Assembly: GCA_964486145.1 (NCBI GenBank)
Contig: CAZAMT010000051.1
Span: forward strand, 1-18,191
DNA: 18,191 nt
Reading direction: 5' to 3'
Source of the DNA: CAZAMT01 sp964486145
GTDB lineage: Bacteria; Bacteroidota; Bacteroidia; Bacteroidales; JAAAOM01
Shown here: positions 1 to 8,132 of the stretch, piece after piece
Numbering within the stretch: the first letter of the stretch is position 1
How the letters are laid out: the number at the start of each line of letters is the position of its first letter
Notes under the pieces: generated by a model
Told to the model about the DNA's origin: nothing
The model's database searches: none
Seen by the model: only the letters and a program-made list of their open reading frames with translations
Program-made: the position numbers and the translations under genes

Positions 1-1
1 C

Positions 2-79
2 AATAAACTGGATTATTGCTTCAAAGTTATGAAGGAGGCCGGTTTAAAAACAGAGAACATGTATATGCCCGAACTATAA
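2..79 (+). CDS. C-terminal end of an unidentified gene (truncated by window edge)
   Basis: An open frame enters from the left edge and runs 25 codons to a TAA at 77-79. The visible tail ends in KTENMYMPEL. It reads through without a stop and is followed by about 120 bp of gene-free DNA holding a hairpin, which fits the end of a plus-strand gene. Too little remains to name a family. It may belong to the same polysaccharide-use region as the GH28 gene downstream, but that is only inferred from position. Confidence 0.4.
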   Translation, partial: NKLDYCFKVMKEAGLKTENMYMPEL

Positions 80-127
80 ATCTATCCTGATTTTTGATTC
101 ACTGATTCTATGTATACAATTTTTTTA

Positions 128-150
128 GGGTTTTAATAAACCCATCTTTT
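128..150 (+). terminator. Possible weak terminator hairpin after the truncated gene
   Basis: GGGTTT (128-133), loop TAAT and AAACCC (138-143) form a perfect 6-bp stem, followed by ATCTTTT and preceded by a run of six T. It lies 48 bp past the upstream stop codon and 56 bp before the next start codon, where an intrinsic terminator would sit. The stem is short and the T tract interrupted, so it may be weak or fortuitous. Confidence 0.35.
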
Positions 151-199
151 CGTTGACTGTTCCAAATAAAAGACAACCTGTTTTAAAATTTCATATATT

Positions 200-1651
200 A
201 TGAATAAAATAAAAACATTACTCGCTTTAATCATACTTGTAAGCATACAGTCTGTGTGCGCCGAACATCTGAGACTTTACCAACCACCCCAAGGAACCGA
301 AGTTGCACCAGATTTTAAAGTAATGGTAAACGGGCAGGAATCCTTTGTTTACAATACACCTCATTTTGCATTCACCTATTTTGATTTTCAAGGGGAGGTT
401 GAAATTGAAATATATTCAACACGTGACATCAAATGGGTTGATATCCGACCAAAAAGCGAGGAAATAAGCTTTATTTCAACGAGCAATAAAATTGGTTTCA
501 TTCTAAACGAACCTACTCAATTAAGCATCGAACTCAACGGTGAAAACGTGCGTCCGTTATATATTCTAACAAATCCACCAACTCTTCCTAAAACCAAAAA
601 AGGTAAGGATATCCTGGTTTTTGATGAAGGTAAAATCTATGATGTTAAGCATTACAAGTTAGAATCAAATCAGCATATACATATTGAAGGTGGGGCAATC
701 GTGAAAGGTATGTTCGATCTGCAAAATGTTGATAATATAAAAATCACCGGAAGAGGCATCATTGATGGAGGTGATAACGAAAAACTCGATTTGCCCAGAT
801 TGATAAAAATGAATAACGCAAACAATGTCGAAGTTTCAGGGATATTGTTTCTGAATAGTTTGAGATGGACAATCCAGCCCAGTGATTGCGAAAACATTTT
901 ATTTGATAATGTTAAATTACTGAACTGGGATACCGGGTCGGACGGAATTGACATATGCAGTTCTAAAAATGTATTGGTGAAAAATTCCTTTCTCAGATGC
1001 AACGATGATTGTATTGTAATCAAAACCCCGGGCGATCGCAGTTATTACCCGGATCCAAAACCTTTGGGAAACAATGCTACTGATATCCTTGTAGAAAATT
1101 GTGTATTATGGAACATGGCCTGGGGAAATGCCATTGAAATAGGATTTGAACTACGTTCGGAAAAGGTTGAAAACGTGGTGTTCAGAAATATTGATGTAAT
1201 CAACGTGGACCGGGGAGCCGTGATTAGCATACATAACGGCGATTATGCCACAGTGCAAAATGTCATTTATGAGGATATACGAATTGAGAATGCACAGCAC
1301 AAACTCATTGATATTGCCATATTTCTCTCACAGTACAGTTACGATCGACCCAATGAAGAAAATTACCGGAGTAAATATTATCTGCACGGTGCCTGGGACG
1401 GGGTGCAAAAAATCAGGGAAGGCAAGCAGGAATTTCATGCAGCATACCGCGGACATGTAAAAAACATTTCATTTAAAAATATACGTGTTGTGGATGGACC
1501 TACCCCGTTTTCCATTATATCGGGTTTTGATAGCAAGCATACCGTGCAAAATGTGGAATTTGAGGATTTGCAATTCCATTCTGACAAAATCACTGGCGCC
1601 AGACAGGGAAAATTCTTTATCAAACATGTAAAAGACATCACATTCAAATAA
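200..1651 (+). CDS. Secreted GH28-like (polygalacturonase-like) beta-helix glycosidase
   Basis: A 483-residue protein with a type I signal peptide (about residues 1-21, ending SVCA), so exported to the periplasm or beyond. Residues 25-125 form a beta-rich N-terminal domain. From about 155 on there is a right-handed parallel beta-helix, seen as repeated 'NV.N..I.FKNI/V' turns. The GH28 acidic residues are visible: GSDGID (Asp248, Asp251) and NDDC (Asp269-Asp270), matching the NTD and DD motifs that hydrolyse galacturonan-type glycans by inversion. The usual histidine of the GHG motif is not evident: the equivalent stretch reads WGNAIEIGFEL (308-318), and no clear RIK motif follows. The substrate may therefore differ from plain polygalacturonate (rhamnogalacturonan, or an algal or host uronide). 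The ATG at 200 is supported by the signal peptide. The family assignment is good; the specificity is unknown. Confidence 0.82.
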   Translation: MNKIKTLLALIILVSIQSVCAEHLRLYQPPQGTEVAPDFKVMVNGQESFVYNTPHFAFTYFDFQGEVEIEIYSTRDIKWVDIRPKSEEISFISTSNKIGFILNEPTQLSIELNGENVRPLYILTNPPTLPKTKKGKDILVFDEGKIYDVKHYKLESNQHIHIEGGAIVKGMFDLQNVDNIKITGRGIIDGGDNEKLDLPRLIKMNNANNVEVSGILFLNSLRWTIQPSDCENILFDNVKLLNWDTGSDGIDICSSKNVLVKNSFLRCNDDCIVIKTPGDRSYYPDPKPLGNNATDILVENCVLWNMAWGNAIEIGFELRSEKVENVVFRNIDVINVDRGAVISIHNGDYATVQNVIYEDIRIENAQHKLIDIAIFLSQYSYDRPNEENYRSKYYLHGAWDGVQKIREGKQEFHAAYRGHVKNISFKNIRVVDGPTPFSIISGFDSKHTVQNVEFEDLQFHSDKITGARQGKFFIKHVKDITFK

Positions 1652-1709
1652 TCCGTAAATTCCAATAACATTGAAGCCAACACAAAACAAATTACCTTAA
1701 ATTTCTTGT

Positions 1710-1883
1710 ATGAAGCACCTTATTTCTGTTATTTTACAGGAATCCGGTTATATCATTTATGCTGGGAAAAAGAATAATACCCAAATTGAGCGATTACGCT
1801 CAATCGACGAAGAAAAAGTAAGCATTTCACCTTACCCATTCGGTGAAATGCAACATTTTCTATGTCCCCGATTCACCGGGTAA
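1710..1883 (+). CDS. Possible 57-residue small ORF, unrecognised
   Basis: ATG at 1710 opens 57 codons ending in TAA at 1881-1883, starting MKHLISVILQESGY. The composition is not absurd for a protein. However, the frame runs across two perfect hairpins (1785-1804 and 1822-1851) in the spacer between convergent genes, and no family is recognised. It may be a gene remnant or chance. Listed so the spacer is not left blank. Confidence 0.15.
   Translation: MKHLISVILQESGYIIYAGKKNNTQIERLRSIDEEKVSISPYPFGEMQHFLCPRFTG
1785..1804. repeat. Perfect 8-bp inverted repeat, loop ATTA
   Basis: ATTGAGCG (1785-1792) and CGCTCAAT (1797-1804) are exact reverse complements around ATTA. It lies 134 bp past the GH28 stop and 17 bp before a second perfect hairpin. 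There is no T tract directly after it on either strand, so on its own it looks more like a protein-binding palindrome or an RNA-stabilising stem than a terminator. Confidence 0.45.
1822..1851. terminator. Perfect 10-bp hairpin, likely bidirectional terminator between convergent genes
   Basis: GCATTTCACC (1822-1831) and GGTGAAATGC (1842-1851) pair perfectly around a 10-nt loop. Read on the minus strand, the stem is followed by TTACTTTTTCTTC, which suits the end of the glycosyltransferase transcript (gene ends at 1910). On the plus strand it is followed by AACATTTTC, a weaker tail for the GH28 transcript. Position between two converging genes supports a terminator role. Confidence 0.55.
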
Positions 1884-1909
1884 ACAGGGGTTAGGTAATA
1901 CTTTCCAAT

Positions 1910-3025
1910 TCAGTAGGTTCTCCCTTTCCACCGGTAAGGCATGGTTAAACCCAAAAACACGAATGTTACCGCGTAGAAGGGGTATATCATTTGTACCGGA
2001 AAAAACAGCTTTAAAACATTTCTCTGTCCAAAAAAAATCGCTGTTCTGCGAAGTAAAAGATAGTCTGGAATGGATTTTAAAACCAGGCCCGTTACAAAAA
2101 TCATAAATGCCCATGACCATTTGATAGATAATAAGAAACATAAAACCAACAATCCGTTTGTAAGAGCCACAATCCAGCCGGCATATTGAATGTCAGGGGA
2201 ACTGAAATACCTGCTCTTTGAAGCCCACCGCAGTCGCTGATGAAAAAACTGTTTTGCATCCGAGGAAGAGGTTTCGACAATTGCCTTTTCAGAAAATAAA
2301 AAATCAATTTTATCCGGAAAGCGTTTTTTAATGTGTTCCAGCAAAAAAACATCATCCCCGGTAGGCACACCTGTTTTCAAATCTGTTTCTGCAAAAACTT
2401 GCTTAACAAAGCCCATGTTGGCGGCATTGGACATTACAGGCCTTCCAATACCCGCGGATCCTGCAGTGGTTCCCATCAAGCTCAGCATCTCAAGTTGCTG
2501 CATAGCAGAAAAGAAACCCATTCCAACGATCTTTACCGGCCCGAGAATTAATTTCGGTTTGTGTTTTGCATAAAAGGCAACATATTCCGAAATCCAGGTT
2601 TCCGGTAACCTGCAATCAGCATCAGTGGAAAGAATAAACTCCCCGGATGCTGTTTCCACGCCTTTCCGCAGGGCAGCTTTTTTACCTTTCTGATCATCAT
2701 TTAATGTAACAATGTGAAACCGTTTATCTTTTCCGGCGATCTTCTTTAAAACCGATCGCGTTTTGTCCTCCGAGTGATCATCAATTAGAATAAACTCAGT
2801 AAGTTTTGACGGATATGTCTGAGCCATGAGACTTTCACATAATGCACTCACATTCATTTCTTCGTCGCGAATGGCAATTACAACGGAAACCTTGATATGG
2901 TGGTTCATCCAAAGCCTATCCTCTCTTTTAAGTCTTTTTAAACCATAGAGATAATTCCAAATTAGAACTATATAAAAAGCAAGACTGGTAAAACTAACTA
3001 CCGCAATGAAAAGTAACAATGGCAA
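1910..3025 (-). CDS. Membrane family-2 glycosyltransferase (processive type)
   Basis: 371 residues. An N-terminal membrane helix (about 4-26) is followed by a cytoplasmic GT-A domain with the processive GT2 signature: IDDHS (81-85), TDAD (134-137, UDP-sugar/metal binding), GDD (223-225, catalytic base region) and QRLRW (263-267). Hydrophobic segments follow at about 282-300, 303-320 and 340-360. Such enzymes extend or export envelope polysaccharides or glycosylate lipid carriers; donor and product cannot be told from sequence. The start must be TTG at 3023-3025 (or the TTG two codons later): no in-frame ATG precedes Met40 and an in-frame stop lies just upstream. Starting at Met40 would lose the first helix. 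The start lies 4 nt past the kinase stop codon, so the two are almost certainly cotranscribed and probably translationally coupled. Confidence 0.85.
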   Translation of the reverse strand: MPLLLFIAVVSFTSLAFYIVLIWNYLYGLKRLKREDRLWMNHHIKVSVVIAIRDEEMNVSALCESLMAQTYPSKLTEFILIDDHSEDKTRSVLKKIAGKDKRFHIVTLNDDQKGKKAALRKGVETASGEFILSTDADCRLPETWISEYVAFYAKHKPKLILGPVKIVGMGFFSAMQQLEMLSLMGTTAGSAGIGRPVMSNAANMGFVKQVFAETDLKTGVPTGDDVFLLEHIKKRFPDKIDFLFSEKAIVETSSSDAKQFFHQRLRWASKSRYFSSPDIQYAGWIVALTNGLLVLCFLLSIKWSWAFMIFVTGLVLKSIPDYLLLRRTAIFFGQRNVLKLFFPVQMIYPFYAVTFVFLGLTMPYRWKGRTY

Positions 3026-3029
3026 GTGA

Positions 3030-6000
3030 TTAAGAAGGTTGTTGTTGCTTCATGAACTTATCGATTTTCACATATAATTCTTTTATATTCACAGGTTTTG
3101 TAATAAAATCATCACAACCCGCGTCCAGACATTTTTCCCTTTCCTCGAGAATTGCGTTGGCTGTTTGCGCGATTATCGGCAATCCTTTTCTGAATTGTTT
3201 AATAAGTGCAGTGGCCTCATAACCATTGACTTCCGGCATTTGTATGTCCATTAAAACCACATCAATGGCCTTATTTTCTTTGCAAATATCAACAGCTTCC
3301 TGACCATTCCGGGCATGCACAACATTCACATTTGTTTGCCTTAAGAAACCTTCAAGAAACTTGTATGAAAACTTATCATCCTCTGCAATCAAAATATATC
3401 TGTCCTTCCAATCGTATTTTTCTTTTGGTTTCCGTCTGTCCGATTCTTCAGGTTCCACTTTATCAACCGGCTTGTATGGAATTGTAAAATAAAATGTAGA
3501 GCCATTATGAACCTCCGAATCTGCCCACATTTTTCCTCCCAGCATTTCAACAAATCCCCTGGAGATGGCCAACCCCAGGCCTGAACCACCGTATCGCCGG
3601 GTAGGTGAATCATCAGCCTGAATAAACCGTTCAAATATTTTCTGAAGTTTTTGTGCGGGAATTCCAATTCCGGTATCTTTTACATAAAACTGAAGGGTCT
3701 CTTTATCGTGAAAAGCATAGCCAAATTCAATGAATCCCTCATCAGTAAATTTAAAGGAATTGCCAATAAGATTCGTAAGAATCTGCCGAATACGGTTTGG
3801 ATCTGAATGTATAAAACAACGGTTGTTGCTAAGTGCTTTGCGCATTCTAAGCTTAACCCTGGCTTTGTTATTGATCAGATTTTCGGACAAGAAGGATGAG
3901 TGAACCTGATGCAGTAGCGAATTTAATGAAAAGTCTTTGTATGCTATTTTTATCTGTCCGGCTTCAATTTTTGAGAAATCAATGATATCATCAATGAGAT
4001 TGATCAACATTTTTCCATTATTATTGATTATCTCGATGTATTTTTTCCGGTTACCCGGACTTATTTCATCGTCATTCAATAACTCTGCAAAGCCCAAGAT
4101 ACCGTTCATGGGGGTTCGGATTTCATGACTCATATTTGCCAGGAAAGCTGATTTCAATTTGTCGGATTCTTCCGCTTTTTCCTTGGCCTGCACAAGTTCA
4201 TGCTCAAGCTGACTTCGATGAAGGGCCACGGAAACCTGGTGCAGAAATGTTTCAATGATGTGCTTGAATTTAATGATTGATTTATGCCTGGTAATTATGG
4301 TAACATTACCCAGAAGTTTATTGTGCCGGGCCAGGCTGATATTGTATATTTTGTTAACATCAAAAAGACCATAGAGTTTAATAAACTGCTCCCTTGAAAT
4401 ATACTTCAGTTCCCAGTCCGTCACATCTTCATCAATATTCAGAGTAATCAATTTTCCTGTATACAATTGCTTTTTGATCTCTTCAAGAATATTTAATTTG
4501 ACATCGCCGATTTTTCGACCAAGCAATTTTTCGACTTTCGCGTAAGTGTCGCCTAACCCCACAATTTGTTCGGTATCGAATACCTCTTCACTCTCATTAT
4601 AGGAACTGACAATTACAATTGAATTTTCTAAGTATTCGTTCAACCGGATGGAAATATACTTATAAATATCATCTTTGAAGGACAATCCAAGCAGATCAAG
4701 CGCTGAATTACTGAGGAATATCAGGTTGTGATGATAAACTTTTTCTTTCAATTCCGACATTTTTCGCTCGGAGATATCCCTTGAATTAACTACAATGCCA
4801 TTGATATCCTTATTGTTTAATTTATTGGCAAAAATACTTTCAACATAAATCCATTTTTTATTTTTATGAAGACTGCGATATTCCAACTTCATAGACTTAT
4901 CCGGTTTTGAAATAACATGGTTGAAAACCTTTTCCACGGATTTTGCATCTTCGGGGTGCACAATTTCGAAAATCTTTTTCCCGATAAGATCCTCAATAGA
5001 GAAATCGGATATTTTGCTTCGCAGTGAACTCTCAAAAATGATCAGTCCTTCATTATTTAAAATGGTAATAGCATCAGACGAGTTTTGCAGTAAAGAACGA
5101 AAGCGTTCTTCACTGGCCCGCATGGCATCTTCCATAGATTTTTGGTCGGAAATATCACGCGACATGCCTGTAATTCCTGTAACATTTCCCTGCTCATCAA
5201 AAATGGGAGCTTTGAATGTTTCGCTCCATTGTCCGTTTACGTTTTCCTGACTTTGGAACAACATTCTTTTCAACTTGGTTTTAACTTCCTGATCCTTATC
5301 TTCAAAACCTTTGGCAAGCTCCGGATCGCACAGATCGTAATCGGTTTTTCCAATGATTTCTTCTACAGAACAATTATAATGTCTTGCAAATGGCTCATTT
5401 ACAGATATGTATTTACCATGATTATCTTTCAGCCAGGCAAGATACGGAATGTTGTCAAGAATAGCTCTTTGCTGTTTCCTGTTGATAATCAAAGCCTGTT
5501 CAAGTTCCTTCTGATTGGTAATATCGGTTGCAACTGTAACCGATCTTTGTTTTCGTCCTTTCCTCGTAATAGGGAATGTACGTTGCCAGATCCAGTGCAC
5601 TGTACCATCCTGCTTTTGAATGCGAAATTGCTCATCAAAAACTCTTTGATTCTTAAATTCCTCTGATTTTAATGTTTTCCTTATCCTGTCACTGTCAGCC
5701 GGATGTATCATTGATAATAAATCTCTATCTTCAAAATTACCGGGTATGGAACCATACACCTTTTCCACTGCCGGATTGGTATAGATGATTTTTTTTCCCT
5801 GGCTCATTATAAAGGCATCATTGATACTATCCGCCAGTTGTCTGAAACGTTCTTCACTCTCCCGAATTACCTCCTCCGCCTGTTTTCTTTCTGAAATATC
5901 CTGTGAAAAAACGGTCACACCAGATACCTTTCCGCCTGCATCAATCACCGGGTTAAACGAAACCTCATAACAGTGCTTCCTTCCTTCAATTTGATAGCAC

Positions 6001-7088
6001 AACTCCTCTTTCCATTGCTTTCCTTTTATAGAACGATCATAAAATCTTTTCCACTTTTTCAGATGTTCGTTGGGAAGTTTCTGTAAAATAACCGAACCCG
6101 TCCGAATGCTACTGCCAAACAGTTTTTTAAATGTGTACCTGAATGCCCTGTTGCATTCAACGATTTTGTAATTCTTATCAACAGACCAAATGGAATTATC
6201 TGTGCTTTCGATAACCGCCTTCAGGTTGGCCTGGCTTACTTTAATTTTTTCTTCGGCCTTTTTGAGTTCTGAAAGGTCACGACTGACTCCAACCAAACCG
6301 ATTATTTTGTTGTTTTGATCATACAACGGTACTTTTGTCGAATATGATGCTATGTTTTTAAATTGTTCTGTTTTGTTCAGGTTTGTCTCTTTCTTGTTGA
6401 TGATGGGCACGCCCTGATGCATAATTTGGCGATCTTCCCGTTGAAATTCCCTGGCAATTTTTTCCGGAAATATTTCATGATCTTTTTTACCTATGATCTG
6501 ATTTCCCGAACGCATCTTCAACATCTTAACAAGTGCCTTATTAACCAGAACATATTTTCCTTTATCATCCTTGATGTAAATGAAATCGGGAATATTATCA
6601 ATAAGTGTTCTTAACTGATTACGTTCGAGGATAAGATTATCCTCTGTTTCTTTTCTTAGAGATATATCTTCAACCATGCCCTCGATATACCGGTGTTTCC
6701 CTTGCTCATCCAAAACAACTTTGATACTTAAATTAATATCGAAGGTTTTGCCATTCTTTTTTTTAAATTTAACTTCAATTGATTTGCTTTCTCCTGATGA
6801 TAAAACCTCATTTACAATTTCTTGTCGCTGCTTTGCACTGACGTATACTTGATTAGATACGTCATTAATATTTCTGGATGCTTCTGCAACACTTGAATAC
6901 CCAAGCATAACGGCCATAGTCCTGTTTATTTCCAGCAGTTCACCCTTCACCGTAGCTCTGAAAATTCCCAGCGGCGCATCGTCAAAAAGGGATCGGTACT
7001 TTTCTTTTCGATTTTTCAAGTCCTGGTTTTCCCTCTTCAACGCCTCAATTTCTCTCAATAGATCCTGATATGTTGGCTTTTCCGGCAT
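3030..7088 (-). CDS. Soluble hybrid sensor histidine kinase with about six PAS domains
   Basis: 1352 residues. A short coiled coil (about 5-30) is followed by PAS/PAC modules near 30-145, 155-275, 288-400, 412-525, 540-650 and 662-775, each ending in a DIS/DLS-type PAC tail. A GAF-like region spans about 785-960. HisKA has SHEIRTP with phospho-accepting His988. The HATPase domain has an N box around Asn1106/Asn1110, DTGIGIP at 1138-1144 and GGSGLGLAIS at 1167-1176. A C-terminal receiver domain has the acidic pocket near Glu1236-Asp1238, phospho-acceptor Asp1281, Thr1309 and Lys1331. There is no signal peptide or membrane helix, so it should sense cytoplasmic or diffusible cues (redox, ligands, light). 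The output partner, an HPt protein or second regulator, is not in the window. It is followed after 4 nt by the GT2 gene. PAS 2 and PAS 5 share the pattern NIP..-KD..GKY..VN, suggesting internal duplication. Confidence 0.93.
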   Translation of the reverse strand: MPEKPTYQDLLREIEALKRENQDLKNRKEKYRSLFDDAPLGIFRATVKGELLEINRTMAVMLGYSSVAEASRNINDVSNQVYVSAKQRQEIVNEVLSSGESKSIEVKFKKKNGKTFDINLSIKVVLDEQGKHRYIEGMVEDISLRKETEDNLILERNQLRTLIDNIPDFIYIKDDKGKYVLVNKALVKMLKMRSGNQIIGKKDHEIFPEKIAREFQREDRQIMHQGVPIINKKETNLNKTEQFKNIASYSTKVPLYDQNNKIIGLVGVSRDLSELKKAEEKIKVSQANLKAVIESTDNSIWSVDKNYKIVECNRAFRYTFKKLFGSSIRTGSVILQKLPNEHLKKWKRFYDRSIKGKQWKEELCYQIEGRKHCYEVSFNPVIDAGGKVSGVTVFSQDISERKQAEEVIRESEERFRQLADSINDAFIMSQGKKIIYTNPAVEKVYGSIPGNFEDRDLLSMIHPADSDRIRKTLKSEEFKNQRVFDEQFRIQKQDGTVHWIWQRTFPITRKGRKQRSVTVATDITNQKELEQALIINRKQQRAILDNIPYLAWLKDNHGKYISVNEPFARHYNCSVEEIIGKTDYDLCDPELAKGFEDKDQEVKTKLKRMLFQSQENVNGQWSETFKAPIFDEQGNVTGITGMSRDISDQKSMEDAMRASEERFRSLLQNSSDAITILNNEGLIIFESSLRSKISDFSIEDLIGKKIFEIVHPEDAKSVEKVFNHVISKPDKSMKLEYRSLHKNKKWIYVESIFANKLNNKDINGIVVNSRDISERKMSELKEKVYHHNLIFLSNSALDLLGLSFKDDIYKYISIRLNEYLENSIVIVSSYNESEEVFDTEQIVGLGDTYAKVEKLLGRKIGDVKLNILEEIKKQLYTGKLITLNIDEDVTDWELKYISREQFIKLYGLFDVNKIYNISLARHNKLLGNVTIITRHKSIIKFKHIIETFLHQVSVALHRSQLEHELVQAKEKAEESDKLKSAFLANMSHEIRTPMNGILGFAELLNDDEISPGNRKKYIEIINNNGKMLINLIDDIIDFSKIEAGQIKIAYKDFSLNSLLHQVHSSFLSENLINNKARVKLRMRKALSNNRCFIHSDPNRIRQILTNLIGNSFKFTDEGFIEFGYAFHDKETLQFYVKDTGIGIPAQKLQKIFERFIQADDSPTRRYGGSGLGLAISRGFVEMLGGKMWADSEVHNGSTFYFTIPYKPVDKVEPEESDRRKPKEKYDWKDRYILIAEDDKFSYKFLEGFLRQTNVNVVHARNGQEAVDICKENKAIDVVLMDIQMPEVNGYEATALIKQFRKGLPIIAQTANAILEEREKCLDAGCDDFITKPVNIKELYVKIDKFMKQQQPS

Positions 7089-7106
7089 TCCATTCTGCGT
7101 TTTCTA

Positions 7107-7114
7107 CAAAAATA
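7107..7114 (-). promoter_or_regulatory. Possible Bacteroidota -7 box for the kinase-GT2 operon
   Basis: On the minus strand this reads TATTTTTG, an exact TAnnTTTG match, 18 bp upstream of the kinase ATG at 7088. A TTTG lies upstream, but with about 15 bp of spacing rather than the usual 19-20, so the -33 element is poor. The implied leader is short. Confidence 0.3.
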
Positions 7115-7120
7115 TAACAA

Positions 7121-7166
7121 TTACCCTTTCAAAAAAATTACTTCATGCATTTCGTGTGAAAGGTAA
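7121..7166. repeat. Imperfect inverted repeat in the PPK2-kinase spacer
   Basis: TTACCCTTTCA (7121-7131) pairs with TGAAAGGTAA (7157-7166), with one unpaired C and a 25-nt loop. It sits just upstream of the kinase gene and just past the end of the PPK2 gene on the minus strand. It could mark the PPK2 transcript end or bind a regulator of the kinase operon. No T tract follows closely, so neither role is established. Confidence 0.3.
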
Positions 7167-7193
7167 TGTTTACAAGATGTTGAACTACCGTTT

Positions 7194-8072
7194 TCATTCA
7201 TTTATCAGCATCTCTTTTACTTTATCCAGTTGTTGTTTTTCTTCTTTGGAAAGTTCGGGATATCTCAGACTGAGCTTTTTTAAATGACTCACAACAATCT
7301 CACTTACCGTCGCCCGAATGATCCATTTCCTGTCGGCCGGAACAACATACCAGGGTGCATGTGGTGTTGAGGTGTGTTTCAATGCTTCTTCATAAGCATA
7401 CTGGTAGCTTTGCCAGTGCTGGCGCTCTTCAATGTCTTTAAATTTAAATTTCCATTGCTTATCACTTCTTCGTATTCTTCTCAAAAAACGCTGGCGTTGC
7501 TTTTCCCTTGACATGTGAAGAAAAACTTTGATTATCATATATCCGTTCTGACTGAGATGGTTTTCATAATTATTGATCTGTTCAAACCTCTTCAGCCAGA
7601 ACTCCTCATTCACATCATCGGGATGATTCATCCCGGGCAGGTTTTGCTTCATGATAAGTTCGGGGTGAACCCGTGTTACAATAACTTCTTCATAATGTGA
7701 CCGGTTAAATATACCGATTTGACCTCTTTTCGGTAAAGATTTTGAAACACGCCATAAATAATCGTGTTCAAGCTCCCGCGAGGTTGGTTCGTTGAATTGA
7801 GCAAACGACAAAACCTGAGGTTGAATATCACTAAAAACATGTTTAACGGTGCTGTCTTTCTTTGCAGCATCCATTGCCTGGATAATAAACAGAATGGCAT
7901 ATTTATCATTTGCATAAAGCTTATCAGCTTCCTCAGCAATGATGACCCGATTTTTTTTAAGAATCTTTTTCCCTTCAGCTTTCGTTGATAAGTCCAAACT
8001 ATCCGTTGTGTCAAACTCCTTTAGTTTTGTTTTATCTTTTTTAAATGCAATTCTGTTTTGTAAATCCTTCAT
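7194..8072 (-). CDS. PPK2-family polyphosphate:nucleotide phosphotransferase
   Basis: 292 residues from ATG at 8072. PPK2 proteins move phosphate between polyphosphate and nucleotides (ADP/ATP, GDP/GTP or AMP, depending on class) in the cytoplasm. Recognisable family segments are IIQAMDAAKKDSTVKHVF (63-80, Walker A region), DYLWR (104-108), IFNRSHYEEV (121-130, Walker B region), the Arg-rich lid SREKQRQRFLRRIRRS (178-193) and WYVVPADRKW (241-250). The Walker A loop is unusual: families normally show a Gly before the Lys (DAAGKD-like), but here it reads DAAKKD, and the first loop glycine is Ala. A TTG-started version 19 codons longer (to 8129) is possible, but its extra residues do not resemble the family and an ATG is available. 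The gene is separated by about 105 bp from the downstream kinase. Confidence 0.85.
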   Translation of the reverse strand: MKDLQNRIAFKKDKTKLKEFDTTDSLDLSTKAEGKKILKKNRVIIAEEADKLYANDKYAILFIIQAMDAAKKDSTVKHVFSDIQPQVLSFAQFNEPTSRELEHDYLWRVSKSLPKRGQIGIFNRSHYEEVIVTRVHPELIMKQNLPGMNHPDDVNEEFWLKRFEQINNYENHLSQNGYMIIKVFLHMSREKQRQRFLRRIRRSDKQWKFKFKDIEERQHWQSYQYAYEEALKHTSTPHAPWYVVPADRKWIIRATVSEIVVSHLKKLSLRYPELSKEEKQQLDKVKEMLINE

Positions 8073-8132
8073 ATGAATTTCAATTGTTAAATTTGGTATA
8101 AAAAGTGTCCAAACTGGTTGTTTTATCAATTT

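Noticed and set aside
5142..5666. 174-codon plus-strand ORF opposite the kinase
   Set aside because: It lies wholly antisense to conserved PAS domains and shows no recognisable domain; an antisense shadow.
8073..8129. TTG-started 19-residue extension of PPK2
   Set aside because: The extra residues do not resemble the family and an in-frame ATG at 8072 gives a normal start.
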